Shown here: one piece after another, positions 17,702 to 26,598 of the stretch
How the letters are laid out: each line of letters starts with the position of its first letter
Numbering within the stretch: position 1 is the first letter of the stretch
Assembly (NCBI GenBank): GCA_015060255.1
Contig: SUYV01000019.1
Coordinates: 1-40,076 of the forward strand
Origin: Bacteroidales bacterium
Lineage (GTDB): Bacteria; Bacteroidota; Bacteroidia; Bacteroidales; UBA932
Direction of reading: 5' to 3'
Length of the DNA: 40,076 bases
Translations under genes and position numbers: made by a program
Notes under the pieces: generated by a model
Seen by the model: only the letters and a program-made list of their open reading frames with translations
Told to the model about the DNA's origin: nothing
The model's database searches: none

Positions 17702-19126
17702 ATGTTACAGGAAAAACACATATCTGTCTGGAGCAACTGCTTGAACTTTATTCAGCAGAACATTGATCCGAAGCAGTTCGCAGTGTGGTTCAGGCCGATC
17801 AAGCCTGTCTCGCTTGTGGACTCGACGCTTACGGTCGAAGTTCCGTCTGAGTTTTTCCGCGAATATCTTGAGGGAGCATATCTCGATATCCTCAAGGCTT
17901 CGCTGAAGAAAGAGCTCGGAATAGCAGCCAAGCTTGTCTATGTTGTCACCCCTGTACAGAAGCAGCCCTCGCTGGTCTATCCGGCAGCTCATGGCAATGC
18001 TCCGGTCAACAAGACTATTTCTGTTGAAACATATAACCGCGCAGGTAATCCGGGACCGTTTGTTTTCCCTGGTATCCAGCGTGTGCAGGTGAATCCACAG
18101 CTCAATCCTATATATTGTTTCGAGAACCTCGTGGTAGGTGAGTGCAACAAGATGGGATTCACGGCAGGAGAGAGCATCTCTGCGGCACCTGGAAAGACTG
18201 CATTCAATCCGCTCTTCCTCTTTGGTGGTCCGGGTCTGGGCAAGACCCATCTCGCTCAGGCAATCGGTATTTCGATCAAGAAGAAATATCCGGAACTTGT
18301 GGTTCTGTATGTTCCTGCAAACAGATTCAAGACTCAGTTCATGGATGCTGTGAATGTTAGGAACAAGCTCACCGACTTCCTTGCGTTTTATCAGAAGATG
18401 GATGTGCTTATCGTCGATGATATTCAGGACCTTATGGGACAGAGCACTCAGAATGCGTTCTTCAACATCTTCAATCACCTCCATCAGTCAGGAAAGCAGC
18501 TGATCTTTACATCTGACCGTGCACCTGCAGATCTGGAAAACTTTGAGGCAAGACTTCTTTCAAGACTCAAGTGGGGACTTTCTGTAGAACTGCAGAAACC
18601 TGATTATTCCACTAGGCTTGAGATGCTCAGGGCAAGAGCTTTCCGTGAAGGAGTTCAGCTTAGCGAACAGGTTATGGATTTCCTTGCGACAAGGATCAAG
18701 TCAAACTTCAGGGAGCTTGAAGGCGCGTTGATCTCGCTCATAGCCAATGCGACACTCGCACATAAGGAGATCACCATCGAACTTGCCGAGAAGATCACTG
18801 AGAAGATTGTCGGAGAAGAACAGAATGATGTTACCATCGACAAGGTGCAGAGGGTCGTATGCGACTACTTCAACATCAGCAAGGATGACCTTCTTTCAAA
18901 GACCCGCAAGCGTCAGATCGTTCAGGCACGACAGATTGCGATGTATATGTCGAGAAATCTGATAAACAACTGTTCGCTCTCGACCATCGGTGCTGAAATC
19001 GGCGGCAAGGACCATGCGACGGTACTTCACGCCTGCACGACAGTCAGCGACCTCATGTCAACTGACAAGACGTTCAAGCAATACATGACAGATATCGAGA
19101 AACTTCTTGTTCCGGTACGCAGATAA
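17702..19126 (+). CDS. dnaA: Chromosomal replication initiator DnaA
   Basis: DnaA binds oriC and opens it for helicase loading. At 474 aa it is full length. Domain I (about 1-90, SVWSNCLNFIQQNIDPKQFAVWFRPI) is followed by a short linker, the AAA+ domain with Walker A GGPGLGKT (175-182) and Walker B VLIVDDIQDLMG, and the C-terminal DNA-binding domain with the family signature region GGKDHATVLHACTTV. Bacteroidetes DnaA usually reads VDDIQFF or similar after Walker B; here it is DLMG. dnaN is not adjacent. A terminator follows at 19130-19166. Confidence 0.97.
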   Translation: MLQEKHISVWSNCLNFIQQNIDPKQFAVWFRPIKPVSLVDSTLTVEVPSEFFREYLEGAYLDILKASLKKELGIAAKLVYVVTPVQKQPSLVYPAAHGNAPVNKTISVETYNRAGNPGPFVFPGIQRVQVNPQLNPIYCFENLVVGECNKMGFTAGESISAAPGKTAFNPLFLFGGPGLGKTHLAQAIGISIKKKYPELVVLYVPANRFKTQFMDAVNVRNKLTDFLAFYQKMDVLIVDDIQDLMGQSTQNAFFNIFNHLHQSGKQLIFTSDRAPADLENFEARLLSRLKWGLSVELQKPDYSTRLEMLRARAFREGVQLSEQVMDFLATRIKSNFRELEGALISLIANATLAHKEITIELAEKITEKIVGEEQNDVTIDKVQRVVCDYFNISKDDLLSKTRKRQIVQARQIAMYMSRNLINNCSLSTIGAEIGGKDHATVLHACTTVSDLMSTDKTFKQYMTDIEKLLVPVRR

Positions 19127-19129
19127 ATG

Positions 19130-19166
19130 AATCCATTTCCAATGACGGGAATGGATTTTTCTTTTT
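19130..19166 (+). terminator. Terminator after dnaA
   Basis: The arms aatccatt (19130-19137) and aatggatt (19150-19157) pair, followed by a T-rich tract to 19167. It begins 4 nt after the dnaA stop codon. Confidence 0.7.
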
Positions 19167-19172
19167 TAATGC

Positions 19173-19180
19173 TATATTTG
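19173..19180 (+). promoter_or_regulatory. Candidate -7 box of the pepD-rpe operon
   Basis: TATATTTG matches TAnnTTTG and lies 22 nt before the pepD ATG. No clear TTTG is found 19-22 nt upstream, where the dnaA terminator sits. Confidence 0.45.
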
Positions 19181-19202
19181 TAGAAACATACAATATCATA
19201 AT

Positions 19203-20633
19203 ATGAATTCAGAGACAGTACTTTCCTACTTCAAGGAAATTACCGCGATTCCAAGGGAGTCCGGACATGAGGAGCATATAATTGCTTATCTTCAGGAATT
19301 TGCAGCAAAGCACAATCTTGAATGCAAGACAGATGAGGCCGGCAATGTACTTATTGTCAAAGAGGCGGCGCCCGGATATGAAAATGTACCGGTCATCGTC
19401 CTTCAGAGCCATTCTGACATGGTATGCGAAAAGAATGAGGGAGTTGAGCACGACTTTGCAAAGGACCCTATCAGATATATAATCAAGGATGGATGGATGA
19501 TCGCCCCAGACACAACGCTCGGTGCTGATTGCGGTATCGGAGTTGCTGCACAGATGGCGGTTCTCGTAAGTGATGTTCCGTGTGGCAAGATAGAGTGTCT
19601 GTTCACAACGGCTGAAGAGACCGGCCTTGACGGCGCCATGGCCCTGCAGCCTGGATTCTTCTCAGGAAAGGTACTTTTGAATCTTGATTCTGAAGATGAA
19701 GGTGAGATTTTCGTGGGATGTGCAGGCGGTCTGGATACTACAGCCGAATTCCATTATAAGGAAGAGGCAGTCCAGGACGGCTTCGAGACAGAGACCGTAT
19801 TCGTAAAGGATGCCATGGGAGGACATAGCGGCGATGATATAAACAAGGGACGCGCCAATGCCGTGCAGCTTCTTGGAAGATTCCTCTACAGTTGCCTGGA
19901 CCTTGATTGGCAACTCGTTACCATCGACGGAGGCAACAAGAGGAATGCCATTGCCCGTGAGGCTAAGGCTGTTATTGCTGCCGAGCCTGATACTCTCGAT
20001 ATCATCAATGAGCGTATGGAAGCATTCGCAGCGGATGTCGCTGAAGAGTATGGTGCAATCGAGACAGAACTGAAGGTGGGATATGGTGAGGCAGATCCTG
20101 CTGATAAGGCAATAGACGAAATGACTGCATGGAATCTCCTCACAGCTCTTTGTGCAGCGCCACATGGTGTCCTTGCCATGAGCCAGGAGATAGAGAATTT
20201 TGTGGAGACATCCACAAACCTTGCATCAGTGAAGATGACCGAGCCTGGAGTGATACGTATCGGTTCGAGCCAGCGCAGCTGCGTTACTGCAGCAAGACGT
20301 GCGGCAGCAGCCAAGATGGAGGCATGCTTCGTGCTTGCAGGAGCGATAGTGAAGCATGAAGGAGAGTATCCTGGATGGGCCCCTGCTGCTGAATCTCCGA
20401 TCAGAGACGCATGTGTGGCGTCGTATGTGAAGCTCTTCGGTGTGGAACCGAAAGTGAAGGCAATTCACGCAGGACTCGAGTGCGGTCTCTTTACTGAGAA
20501 GTTCCCGGGACTTGATATGGTTTCATTCGGACCGACACTTCGCGGAGTCCATGCTCCAGGAGAGCGACTTGACCTTGCTTCGCTTGATAAGTTCGTGGCT
20601 TTGTTGAATGATGTTATAGTTAATTTCAGATAA
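19203..20633 (+). CDS. pepD: Cytosolic non-specific dipeptidase (aminoacyl-histidine dipeptidase)
   Basis: An M20C-family zinc peptidase that hydrolyses dipeptides such as Xaa-His. At 476 aa it has the usual length. Metal-site motifs are in order: QSHSDMVCEK (His ligand plus Asp), DTTLGADCGIGVA (bridging Asp), TAEETGLDGA (catalytic Glu pair) and LNLDSEDEGE (Asp ligand). IHAGLECGLF near the C terminus supplies the last His/Glu. The dimerisation/lid insert lies between about residues 190 and 380. rpe begins 2 nt after its stop, so the two form one transcript. It is common in anaerobic Bacteroidales that feed on peptides. Confidence 0.95.
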   Translation: MNSETVLSYFKEITAIPRESGHEEHIIAYLQEFAAKHNLECKTDEAGNVLIVKEAAPGYENVPVIVLQSHSDMVCEKNEGVEHDFAKDPIRYIIKDGWMIAPDTTLGADCGIGVAAQMAVLVSDVPCGKIECLFTTAEETGLDGAMALQPGFFSGKVLLNLDSEDEGEIFVGCAGGLDTTAEFHYKEEAVQDGFETETVFVKDAMGGHSGDDINKGRANAVQLLGRFLYSCLDLDWQLVTIDGGNKRNAIAREAKAVIAAEPDTLDIINERMEAFAADVAEEYGAIETELKVGYGEADPADKAIDEMTAWNLLTALCAAPHGVLAMSQEIENFVETSTNLASVKMTEPGVIRIGSSQRSCVTAARRAAAAKMEACFVLAGAIVKHEGEYPGWAPAAESPIRDACVASYVKLFGVEPKVKAIHAGLECGLFTEKFPGLDMVSFGPTLRGVHAPGERLDLASLDKFVALLNDVIVNFR

Positions 20634-20634
20634 T

Positions 20635-21276
20635 ATGATACAGATTGCTCCTTCAATGCTTGCTGCAGATTTTCTGCATCTGGAAAAAGATGTGAAACTT
20701 GTCAATGAATATGCCGACATATTCCATCTTGATATCATGGATGGAACATTTGTGCCCAACATATCTTATGGTTTTCCCGTAGTTGAAGCGATTTCTTCAA
20801 TCGCTGTAAAGCCCCTTGATGTGCATCTTATGATAGTAAATCCTGAGAAGTATGTCGAGAGATTTGCAAAGGTCGGCGCTTCTATGATATCATTCCATCT
20901 GAATGCCACTGAGGATCCGGCTGCGGTTTTAAGAGATATCCGTTCTCTGGGAGTGAAGGCTGGTCTTGTCATAAATCCGGATATCCCTGTTGAAAGCCTT
21001 TATCCATATTTGAAGGATGCTGATTTCATCTTGCTGATGTCTGTCTTTGCAGGTTTCGGCGGACAGAAATTCATCGAGGATACCTATATGAGAATAAGGA
21101 CGTTACGGGAGGAAATTGCACGTCAGGGACTGGATCTGCCGATCGAGGTTGACGGAGGAGTAGGACCTGCCAATGCCAAAGCATTGATTGAGGCCGGAGC
21201 GGAAATCCTTGTTGCAGGAAGTGCCGTATTCAAGGCAGAAGATCCTGGTGCAGTCATCGCTGCCATGAGAGGCTGA
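20635..21276 (+). CDS. rpe: Ribulose-phosphate 3-epimerase
   Basis: It interconverts D-ribulose 5-phosphate and D-xylulose 5-phosphate in the pentose phosphate pathway. At 213 aa it is a complete TIM barrel. Visible motifs: IAPSMLAADF at the start, HLDIMDGTFVPNISYG with the metal-binding His/Asp, DVHLMI, the phosphate-loop region VFAGFGGQKFIED, and EVDGGVGPANA with the catalytic Asp. It is downstream of pepD in the same transcript. Confidence 0.96.
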   Translation: MIQIAPSMLAADFLHLEKDVKLVNEYADIFHLDIMDGTFVPNISYGFPVVEAISSIAVKPLDVHLMIVNPEKYVERFAKVGASMISFHLNATEDPAAVLRDIRSLGVKAGLVINPDIPVESLYPYLKDADFILLMSVFAGFGGQKFIEDTYMRIRTLREEIARQGLDLPIEVDGGVGPANAKALIEAGAEILVAGSAVFKAEDPGAVIAAMRG

Positions 21277-21307
21277 CCCAGACCTGAAACGAACTTATCC
21301 CCTTACT

Positions 21308-21724
21308 ATGAAAATATTCGCATTACTTATCACGATTTTTCTGTCCGTATCCTGCAACGGGAGCCGGACAGAAGAATTTGTCACATATGTCCGTTCGGCT
21401 GACGAACTTTTCCGTCAGGGAAAGGACGAGGAGGCGATGAATGCCTTGGTCAAGGCAATTGATTCATATTCAGAGGGTACAGATATCTTCCTGGCTTCCG
21501 GAGACACCTTGAACTATTGCAATGCCTTGCTTCTTCTATGTGATGCCTGTATCCTGAATCTTGATGCTTCCCGCGCGCATAAGTGCATAAGTATCATGCA
21601 GGAAAACGCGAGATTCTATCATGGGCAGTCTGAACTTGAAGATGGGGCGGAGGCCGCTGTTCCTTTGATTGATGCGTATCTTGCCAATCTGCCAGCCTCG
21701 GCCGTCTGCAGCCAGCTATCTTGA
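21308..21724 (+). CDS. Small lipoprotein, possibly TPR-like
   Basis: 138 aa. It starts MKIFALLITIFLSVSC, a signal peptide ending in lipobox SVSC, so Cys16 is probably lipidated. The rest is helical with a repeat-like pattern (SADELFRQGKDEEAMNALVKAIDSY, then NALLLLCDACILNLDASRAHKCISIMQENA) that resembles two TPR-type helix pairs; this is a weak resemblance. Family not recognised. It is 31 nt after rpe on the same strand and converges on birA after 22 nt. It could be the shortened remains of a longer TPR lipoprotein. Confidence 0.65.
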   Translation: MKIFALLITIFLSVSCNGSRTEEFVTYVRSADELFRQGKDEEAMNALVKAIDSYSEGTDIFLASGDTLNYCNALLLLCDACILNLDASRAHKCISIMQENARFYHGQSELEDGAEAAVPLIDAYLANLPASAVCSQLS

Positions 21725-21746
21725 AGTCATTGACATGGTCATTCCT

Positions 21747-22631
21747 TTAAAGGATATACCCGATCTCCTTGAAACCGAATTCGCGGATCTGTCCGGTGGT
21801 GAGGTCTTCGACGAGTAGGTTGCCGGTTGATGACAGTCCTCGGATGATTCCTGGAAATTCTTTCCCGGTCCGGATTGTTGAAGTAATGCCTGAGTCGGGA
21901 GTCTTTTCGGTACATATGTTCATCGGTCCGTCGAGATGGCCGCTTGGAAGGCCTGTATAGTCAATGAATCGCGATGGCTTTCCCGATCTCCAGAGGGAGT
22001 CGAGATAGAGTTGACGGAGAGGGGAGAGGTCGCTGTCCGAGCTCAGGAAACGGTCGTGGTAGGTCGTGAAGATGTCCATGAATCCGTCTAGGCATGCCTT
22101 GATGTCGAAAGATTCTTCACTTCGTTCAGAATGACATTTGTGGTCCTTGGGTTGAGTCCCCTGATTCTGCATGCAAAGCACCATTGAGGTGGGATTAGGG
22201 AGGTTAACATTAAAGTTTCTTTGATTGATATTCAGACCGATACCGATAATGCTCGAGGAAATCGTCTTTCCTCGGAAAGAGTTCTCGATTAGGATGCCGC
22301 ATATCTTCTTTTCGCCGACATAGATGTCGTTCGGCCACTTGATTTCCGCCTTGATCCCATATGTGGAAAGAAAATCCGCAACAGAAAGAGCAGCGATCTC
22401 GTTTAATGCGAAATGGTCTTCTGCCATGAGTGCCGGAGACTTCAGGACGATGCTGAACATGAGGTTTTCCCCGGCATTGCTTGTCCATGTGTTTCCTCTC
22501 TGTCCGCGCCCGGCTGTCTGTGACAATGCTGACACGACTGACAAATTGTCAATGTCAGAAATGTGCCTCCTGGCCTCGTCATTGGTCGAATCGACCCTTT
22601 CCAGCCACATAATGCGACGCTTGTTTTTCAT
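21747..22631 (-). CDS. birA: Biotin-[acetyl-CoA-carboxylase] ligase with in-frame repeat insertion
   Basis: It attaches biotin to the carrier protein of acetyl-CoA carboxylase and related enzymes. It has no N-terminal DNA-binding domain, so it is not a BirA-type repressor. Catalytic motifs: VDSTNDEA, the biotinyl-AMP loop GRGQRGNTW, KWPNDIYVGEKKICGILIE and IGIGLNIN. After LPNPTSMVL (to residue 152) there is an extra stretch of about 22 residues containing CHSERSEESF before FDIKACLDGFMDIF resumes. SERSEES is the translation of a common intergenic palindromic repeat, so the gene carries an in-frame insertion in the joint before the C-terminal domain. The frame stays open, so function may survive. 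Confidence 0.92.
   Translation of the reverse strand: MKNKRRIMWLERVDSTNDEARRHISDIDNLSVVSALSQTAGRGQRGNTWTSNAGENLMFSIVLKSPALMAEDHFALNEIAALSVADFLSTYGIKAEIKWPNDIYVGEKKICGILIENSFRGKTISSSIIGIGLNINQRNFNVNLPNPTSMVLCMQNQGTQPKDHKCHSERSEESFDIKACLDGFMDIFTTYHDRFLSSDSDLSPLRQLYLDSLWRSGKPSRFIDYTGLPSGHLDGPMNICTEKTPDSGITSTIRTGKEFPGIIRGLSSTGNLLVEDLTTGQIREFGFKEIGYIL
22110..22175. repeat. SERSEES-type repeat inserted in birA
   Basis: The segment encoding the extra birA residues includes gattcttcacttcgttcaga at 22111-22130, the core of a repeat family that normally lies between genes (translated as SERSEES). The exact ends of the insertion are estimated from the protein break points. Confidence 0.6.
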
Positions 22632-22647
22632 TGGTGCAGATTTTGTT

Positions 22648-22655
22648 TATCTTTG
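22648..22655 (+). promoter_or_regulatory. Candidate -7 box for rsfS-ftsH-cdsA
   Basis: TATCTTTG, a full match to the Bacteroidetes -7 element, 33 nt before the rsfS start. The -33 box is weaker (cttg at 22620-22623). The opposite strand carries TATTTTTG (22674-22667), which may be the -7 box of birA. Confidence 0.5.
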
Positions 22656-22688
22656 TCTGGATTTTACAAAAATAACAAAATTTCTAAA

Positions 22689-23036
22689 ATGGATAAAAAG
22701 ACACTTAAGGTCATTGCTGATGCGATGCTTGAGAAGAAGGCACAGGAAGTCGTATCACTAGACCTCAGATCTATCGGAACAGCTATTTCAGATTATTTCA
22801 TAGTATGTAATGCGGATTCAACCCCCGCAGTGGTCGCAATTGCAGACAACATCGAAGACAGGATGATGGAAAAGTGCAAGAGAAAGGTTGTACGCACTCA
22901 GGGTAAGGAAAACGCCTTCTGGGTGATCCTGGATTACGGCGATATCGTAGTTCATGTGTTCCAGACCCCATATAGGTCATTCTACAGGCTCGAGGATCTT
23001 TGGGCAGATGCAGAAAGAACTGTATACGAAGACTAA
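22689..23036 (+). CDS. rsfS: Ribosomal silencing factor RsfS
   Basis: RsfS binds ribosomal protein L14 and blocks subunit joining when nutrients run low. The start at 22689 (MDKKTLKVIADAM) gives 115 aa, the normal length; the earlier in-frame ATG at 22563 lies inside birA on the other strand and adds unrelated residues. Family motifs: LDLRSIGTAISDYFIVCNADS, then GKENAFWVILDYGDIVVHVF and RSFYRLEDLWADA. It is followed by ftsH after 14 nt, an order seen widely in Bacteroidetes. Confidence 0.95.
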   Translation: MDKKTLKVIADAMLEKKAQEVVSLDLRSIGTAISDYFIVCNADSTPAVVAIADNIEDRMMEKCKRKVVRTQGKENAFWVILDYGDIVVHVFQTPYRSFYRLEDLWADAERTVYED

Positions 23037-23050
23037 TATTTCAGACGTTT

Positions 23051-25027
23051 ATGACAGAAAATAAGGATAATGCACCTCGCAGGAAGAAACCTGTGAGAAT
23101 TACATTCAATATATCCTGGATATACATTCTGCTGATGATAGGCATCGGCTGGATGTTCTTCAACCAGGGAGGCGCCAACCCTCAGAAGGAAGAGTGGGCT
23201 GATGTCAAGAAGCAGTGGCTTGCAGGAGACATCAAGGAAGTTGTCTTTATAAGAAATGAATACGAGGGACGTATAACCATGAGGCCCGAACGTATCGAGA
23301 AGTATGCGGACAAGTTCGGAGGAAAGGTACCAGAGAAGTCACCTCATTTCGTTTTCCTTGTTTCCGGTAGCTTCAATGCTGAAGAAATGTTCGGAGAACT
23401 CAACGCACAGCTTCCGGAAGACCGTCAGGTCAAGGTCGTGATTGAGAATCATGAGAACTGGTGGAGTGTAATTGAATGGCTGATCTTCCCGCTTCTTCTC
23501 ATTTTGATGTGGGTGTTCATGTTCAGAGGAATGAACAGGAACATGGGCGGTGGTCCAGGTGGGCCAGGCGGCATATTTAATGTCGGAAAGTCAACAGGCA
23601 AGCTTGCCGAGAAGAACGAGAATCAGGTCACATTCAAGGATGTGGCTGGCTTATACGGAGCCAAGGATGAAGTGATGGAGATCGTGGATTTCCTCAAGAA
23701 CCCTAAGAAATATACCGCTCTTGGCGGCAAGATTCCTAAGGGCGCCCTTCTCGTAGGCCCTCCGGGTACCGGAAAGACTCTCCTTGCAAAGGCAGTTGCA
23801 GGTGAGGCCAATGTTCCTTTCTTCTCGATTTCCGGTTCGGATTTCGTTGAAATGTTTGTCGGTGTCGGTGCATCAAGAGTGCGTGACCTTTTCAGACAGG
23901 CAAAGGAGAAATCACCTTGCATCGTGTTCATCGATGAGATCGATGCTGTAGGACGTGCTCGCAGCAAGAATGGCGGATTCTCATCAAACGACGAGCGTGA
24001 AAATACTCTTAACCAGCTTCTTACGGAGATGGATGGTTTCGGTACCAATTCCGGAGTGATCATTCTGGCCGCTACCAACCGTGCGGATATCCTTGACAAG
24101 GCGCTCATGCGTGCAGGACGCTTCGACCGTCAGATCCATGTGGAGCTTCCGGACCTCAAGGAGAGGGAAGAGATTTTCCAGGTTCATCTGAGGAACCTCA
24201 AGCTTGCGGATGATTTCAGCCTTGAATTCCTTGCCAAGCATACTCCGGGATTTTCCGGTGCAGATATCGCGAATGTCTGCAATGAAGCAGCTCTTACTGC
24301 AGCAAGGAAAAACAAGCAGGCAATCGACAGGCAGGATTTTCTTGATGCAGTCGACAGGATAATCGGAGGACTGGAAAGAAAGTCCAAGATAATCACTGCA
24401 GAGGAGAAGAAGTCCATTGCGCATCATGAGGCAGGTCATGCAACTGTAAGCTGGCTTCTTCCGCATGCAAATCCTCTCTTCAAGGTGACTATCGTTCCAA
24501 GGGGTCAGGCTCTCGGTGCAGCATGGTATCTTCCAGAAGAGCGCCAGCTCGTTACCAAGGATCAGCTGATCGACGAGATGTGCTCTCTTATCGGAGGCCG
24601 TGTTGCTGAAGAGATCGTCAACGGTCAGCCTTCTACAGGGGCTCTTAATGACCTTGAACGTCTTACCAAGATGGCATATGGCATGGTTACATATTATGGT
24701 ATGAGCGAGAAGGTGGGCAATCTGTCCTTCTATGATTCTACCGGAGCCCGAGGATATGACCTTACAAAGCCATACAGTGAGAAGACAGCAGAACTGATTG
24801 ATAAGGAGGTTAAAGACCTTGTCAATATGATTCATGAGAGGACAAAGGCTATCCTGACAGAAAATTTTGATGGTTTCAGTCAGTTGGCTGCCATATTATT
24901 GGATAAAGAGGTTATCTTTGCAGATGATCTGGAAAGAATATTCGGCCCTCGCGCTGGAGCGAAGCCTGGTGAAGAGATTCCGAAGGATCCGGAAGAAACC
25001 GCCAATGTAGAGTCAGCAGATGAATAA
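23051..25027 (+). CDS. ftsH: ATP-dependent zinc metalloprotease FtsH
   Basis: A membrane-bound hexameric AAA+ protease that degrades damaged membrane proteins and regulators. The start at 23051 gives 658 aa. Two N-terminal membrane helices flank a periplasmic domain (about 20-36 and 140-160). They are followed by Walker A GPPGTGKT (236-243), Walker [12 protein letters not shown], the second region of homology [20 protein letters not shown], and the zinc site HEAGH (459-463) with a distant Asp ligand. The C terminus is a short acidic tail. The stop overlaps the start of cdsA by 8 nt, indicating translational coupling. Confidence 0.97.
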   Translation: MTENKDNAPRRKKPVRITFNISWIYILLMIGIGWMFFNQGGANPQKEEWADVKKQWLAGDIKEVVFIRNEYEGRITMRPERIEKYADKFGGKVPEKSPHFVFLVSGSFNAEEMFGELNAQLPEDRQVKVVIENHENWWSVIEWLIFPLLLILMWVFMFRGMNRNMGGGPGGPGGIFNVGKSTGKLAEKNENQVTFKDVAGLYGAKDEVMEIVDFLKNPKKYTALGGKIPKGALLVGPPGTGKTLLAKAVAGEANVPFFSISGSDFVEMFVGVGASRVRDLFRQAKEKSPCIVFIDEIDAVGRARSKNGGFSSNDERENTLNQLLTEMDGFGTNSGVIILAATNRADILDKALMRAGRFDRQIHVELPDLKEREEIFQVHLRNLKLADDFSLEFLAKHTPGFSGADIANVCNEAALTAARKNKQAIDRQDFLDAVDRIIGGLERKSKIITAEEKKSIAHHEAGHATVSWLLPHANPLFKVTIVPRGQALGAAWYLPEERQLVTKDQLIDEMCSLIGGRVAEEIVNGQPSTGALNDLERLTKMAYGMVTYYGMSEKVGNLSFYDSTGARGYDLTKPYSEKTAELIDKEVKDLVNMIHERTKAILTENFDGFSQLAAILLDKEVIFADDLERIFGPRAGAKPGEEIPKDPEETANVESADE

Positions 25028-25877
25028 TTTTGTTAAAAGAACTATATCCGGAGTGGGGTTTGCGGCAATCATGCTTGCCGCACTCCTCACTAATAAGATT
25101 GTATACGGCGCAGTGATGCTCTTTGCTCTTGTTGTGATGATGTGGGAGTTCCTGAAGATGACATGCGGATCAAATTACAAGTACTCGCAGATTCTTTCCA
25201 TCATTGCCGGAGCTACATTGTTTTTGCTGGTATATTTCTTCAAGGGGTTCAATCTCCCTGGAAGACTGATAATTCTCGCCTTTGTGCCTGTCTTTATCCT
25301 GATGATCAATTCCTTGTACATCAAGGATAAGTCACGCTTCGACAAATTTGCCAATCTGTATACAGCTATCATATACATTGCAGTTCCATGGTCTGTGATG
25401 AATTTTTCCGTTTTTGCACCAGACGGAACTTTCAACGGCTATCTTCTGCTTTCTTTCTTTGCGATCATCTGGGGATCTGACGTAGGAGCCTATCTTTTCG
25501 GAATCACTTTGGGTCAGAAATACGGCAAGAAGCTTTTCCCCTCGATTTCACCTAAGAAATCATGGATCGGTTTCTGGGGAGGACTGTTCATGGCTGTAGC
25601 GATTGCTGTCATTCTTTATTTTACCGGTATTTTCCCTGTATCAGAAAGGAGTGTAAGATTCGATCTATGCAATTGCATCGTGCTTGCAGTTCTTCTTGAT
25701 ATTGCGGGTGTTTACGGAGACCTTATCGAGTCTCAGTGGAAGAGGCATTACGAGGTGAAGGATTCCGGCACCATCATTCCTGGCCACGGTGGTCTTCTTG
25801 ACAGATTCGACAGTGCCCTGATAGCAATTCCTATCGGAATCATTTACCTTCTGGTGTGGGACGTCATGTGTCTGTAA
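25020..25877 (+). CDS. cdsA: Phosphatidate cytidylyltransferase
   Basis: An integral membrane enzyme that makes CDP-diacylglycerol from phosphatidate and CTP, the branch point for phosphatidylserine, phosphatidylethanolamine and other phospholipids. At 285 aa it has about eight hydrophobic segments. The family signature is near the C terminus: KKSWIGFWGG and VKDSGTIIPGHGGLLDRFDSAL. It overlaps ftsH by 8 nt. A strong promoter for psd starts just after its stop. Confidence 0.95.
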   Translation: MNNFVKRTISGVGFAAIMLAALLTNKIVYGAVMLFALVVMMWEFLKMTCGSNYKYSQILSIIAGATLFLLVYFFKGFNLPGRLIILAFVPVFILMINSLYIKDKSRFDKFANLYTAIIYIAVPWSVMNFSVFAPDGTFNGYLLLSFFAIIWGSDVGAYLFGITLGQKYGKKLFPSISPKKSWIGFWGGLFMAVAIAVILYFTGIFPVSERSVRFDLCNCIVLAVLLDIAGVYGDLIESQWKRHYEVKDSGTIIPGHGGLLDRFDSALIAIPIGIIYLLVWDVMCL

Positions 25878-25880
25878 TGA

Positions 25881-25912
25881 TTTGCCATATTGCCGAATAA
25901 TTCATAACTTTG
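25881..25912 (+). promoter_or_regulatory. Promoter of psd
   Basis: TTTG (25881-25884), a 20-nt spacer, then TAACTTTG (25905-25912), a full match to the Bacteroidetes consensus, 27 nt upstream of the psd ATG. So psd and the CNNM gene can be transcribed separately from ftsH-cdsA. Confidence 0.8.
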
Positions 25913-25939
25913 CGGTTTTAATGGCACTTACGATTAATT

Positions 25940-26596
25940 ATGGTAATACATAAGGACTGTTACGGCACAATACTGCTTGTCTGGCTTATCTGCGCCCCAC
26001 TTGTATATTTTATTCTGCGGTTCATTCCGTGGAGTATTATTTCATATCCGCTCTGCATTGTTCCTATGTTCTTCATGGGATTCGTATGCTTTTTCTTCAG
26101 AGTACCTGATAGAAGAAGAGTAGGCAGCGACAATCAAGTGACTTCTGTTGCAGATGGAAAGGTCGTCATCATCGAGAAGGTATATGAAGACGAATATGTA
26201 AAAGCCGAGTGCATACAGGTTTCAGTGTATATGGATTTCTTCAATGTTCACGTAAACTATTGGCCTGTAGATGGTGAGGTAACATACTACAAGTACCACC
26301 CTGGCAAATATATGCTGGCATACCTTCCTAAGGCATCGGAACTCAACGAGCATACTTCCGTGGGAGTGCGAAGCCAGTATGGTGATGTTTTCTTCAAGCA
26401 GCTTGCAGGTACCTTTGCAAGAAGAATCGTCTGTCATGCGCAGCCTGGCAACGGAGTAGTAAAGTCTGAAGAGTGCGGCATAATCAAGTTCGGCTCAAGA
26501 ATAGACATGTATCTGCCGCTTGATGCCGAAATCAAGGTAAAGCTTGGTGAATTAGTGAGAGGTAGTGAAACCGTAATAGCTGAATTACAGAAATAG
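25940..26596 (+). CDS. psd: Phosphatidylserine decarboxylase (short type)
   Basis: It decarboxylates phosphatidylserine to phosphatidylethanolamine. At 218 aa it belongs to the short PSD-A-like class. Two N-terminal hydrophobic helices (about 10-55) precede the core with SVYMDFFNVHVNYWPVDGEV (conserved His residues) and YLPKASELNEHTS. The self-cleavage site GS in IIKFGSRIDMYLP generates the pyruvoyl cofactor on the new alpha chain. cdsA upstream supplies the CDP-diacylglycerol needed for phosphatidylserine synthesis; pssA is not in the window. Its stop is 2 nt before the next gene. Confidence 0.94.
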   Translation: MVIHKDCYGTILLVWLICAPLVYFILRFIPWSIISYPLCIVPMFFMGFVCFFFRVPDRRRVGSDNQVTSVADGKVVIIEKVYEDEYVKAECIQVSVYMDFFNVHVNYWPVDGEVTYYKYHPGKYMLAYLPKASELNEHTSVGVRSQYGDVFFKQLAGTFARRIVCHAQPGNGVVKSEECGIIKFGSRIDMYLPLDAEIKVKLGELVRGSETVIAELQK

Positions 26597-26598
26597 AA

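Noticed and set aside
22563..22688. Upstream start for rsfS at 22563
   Set aside because: The extra 42 residues lie opposite the birA start and do not resemble RsfS; the start at 22689 gives the normal length.
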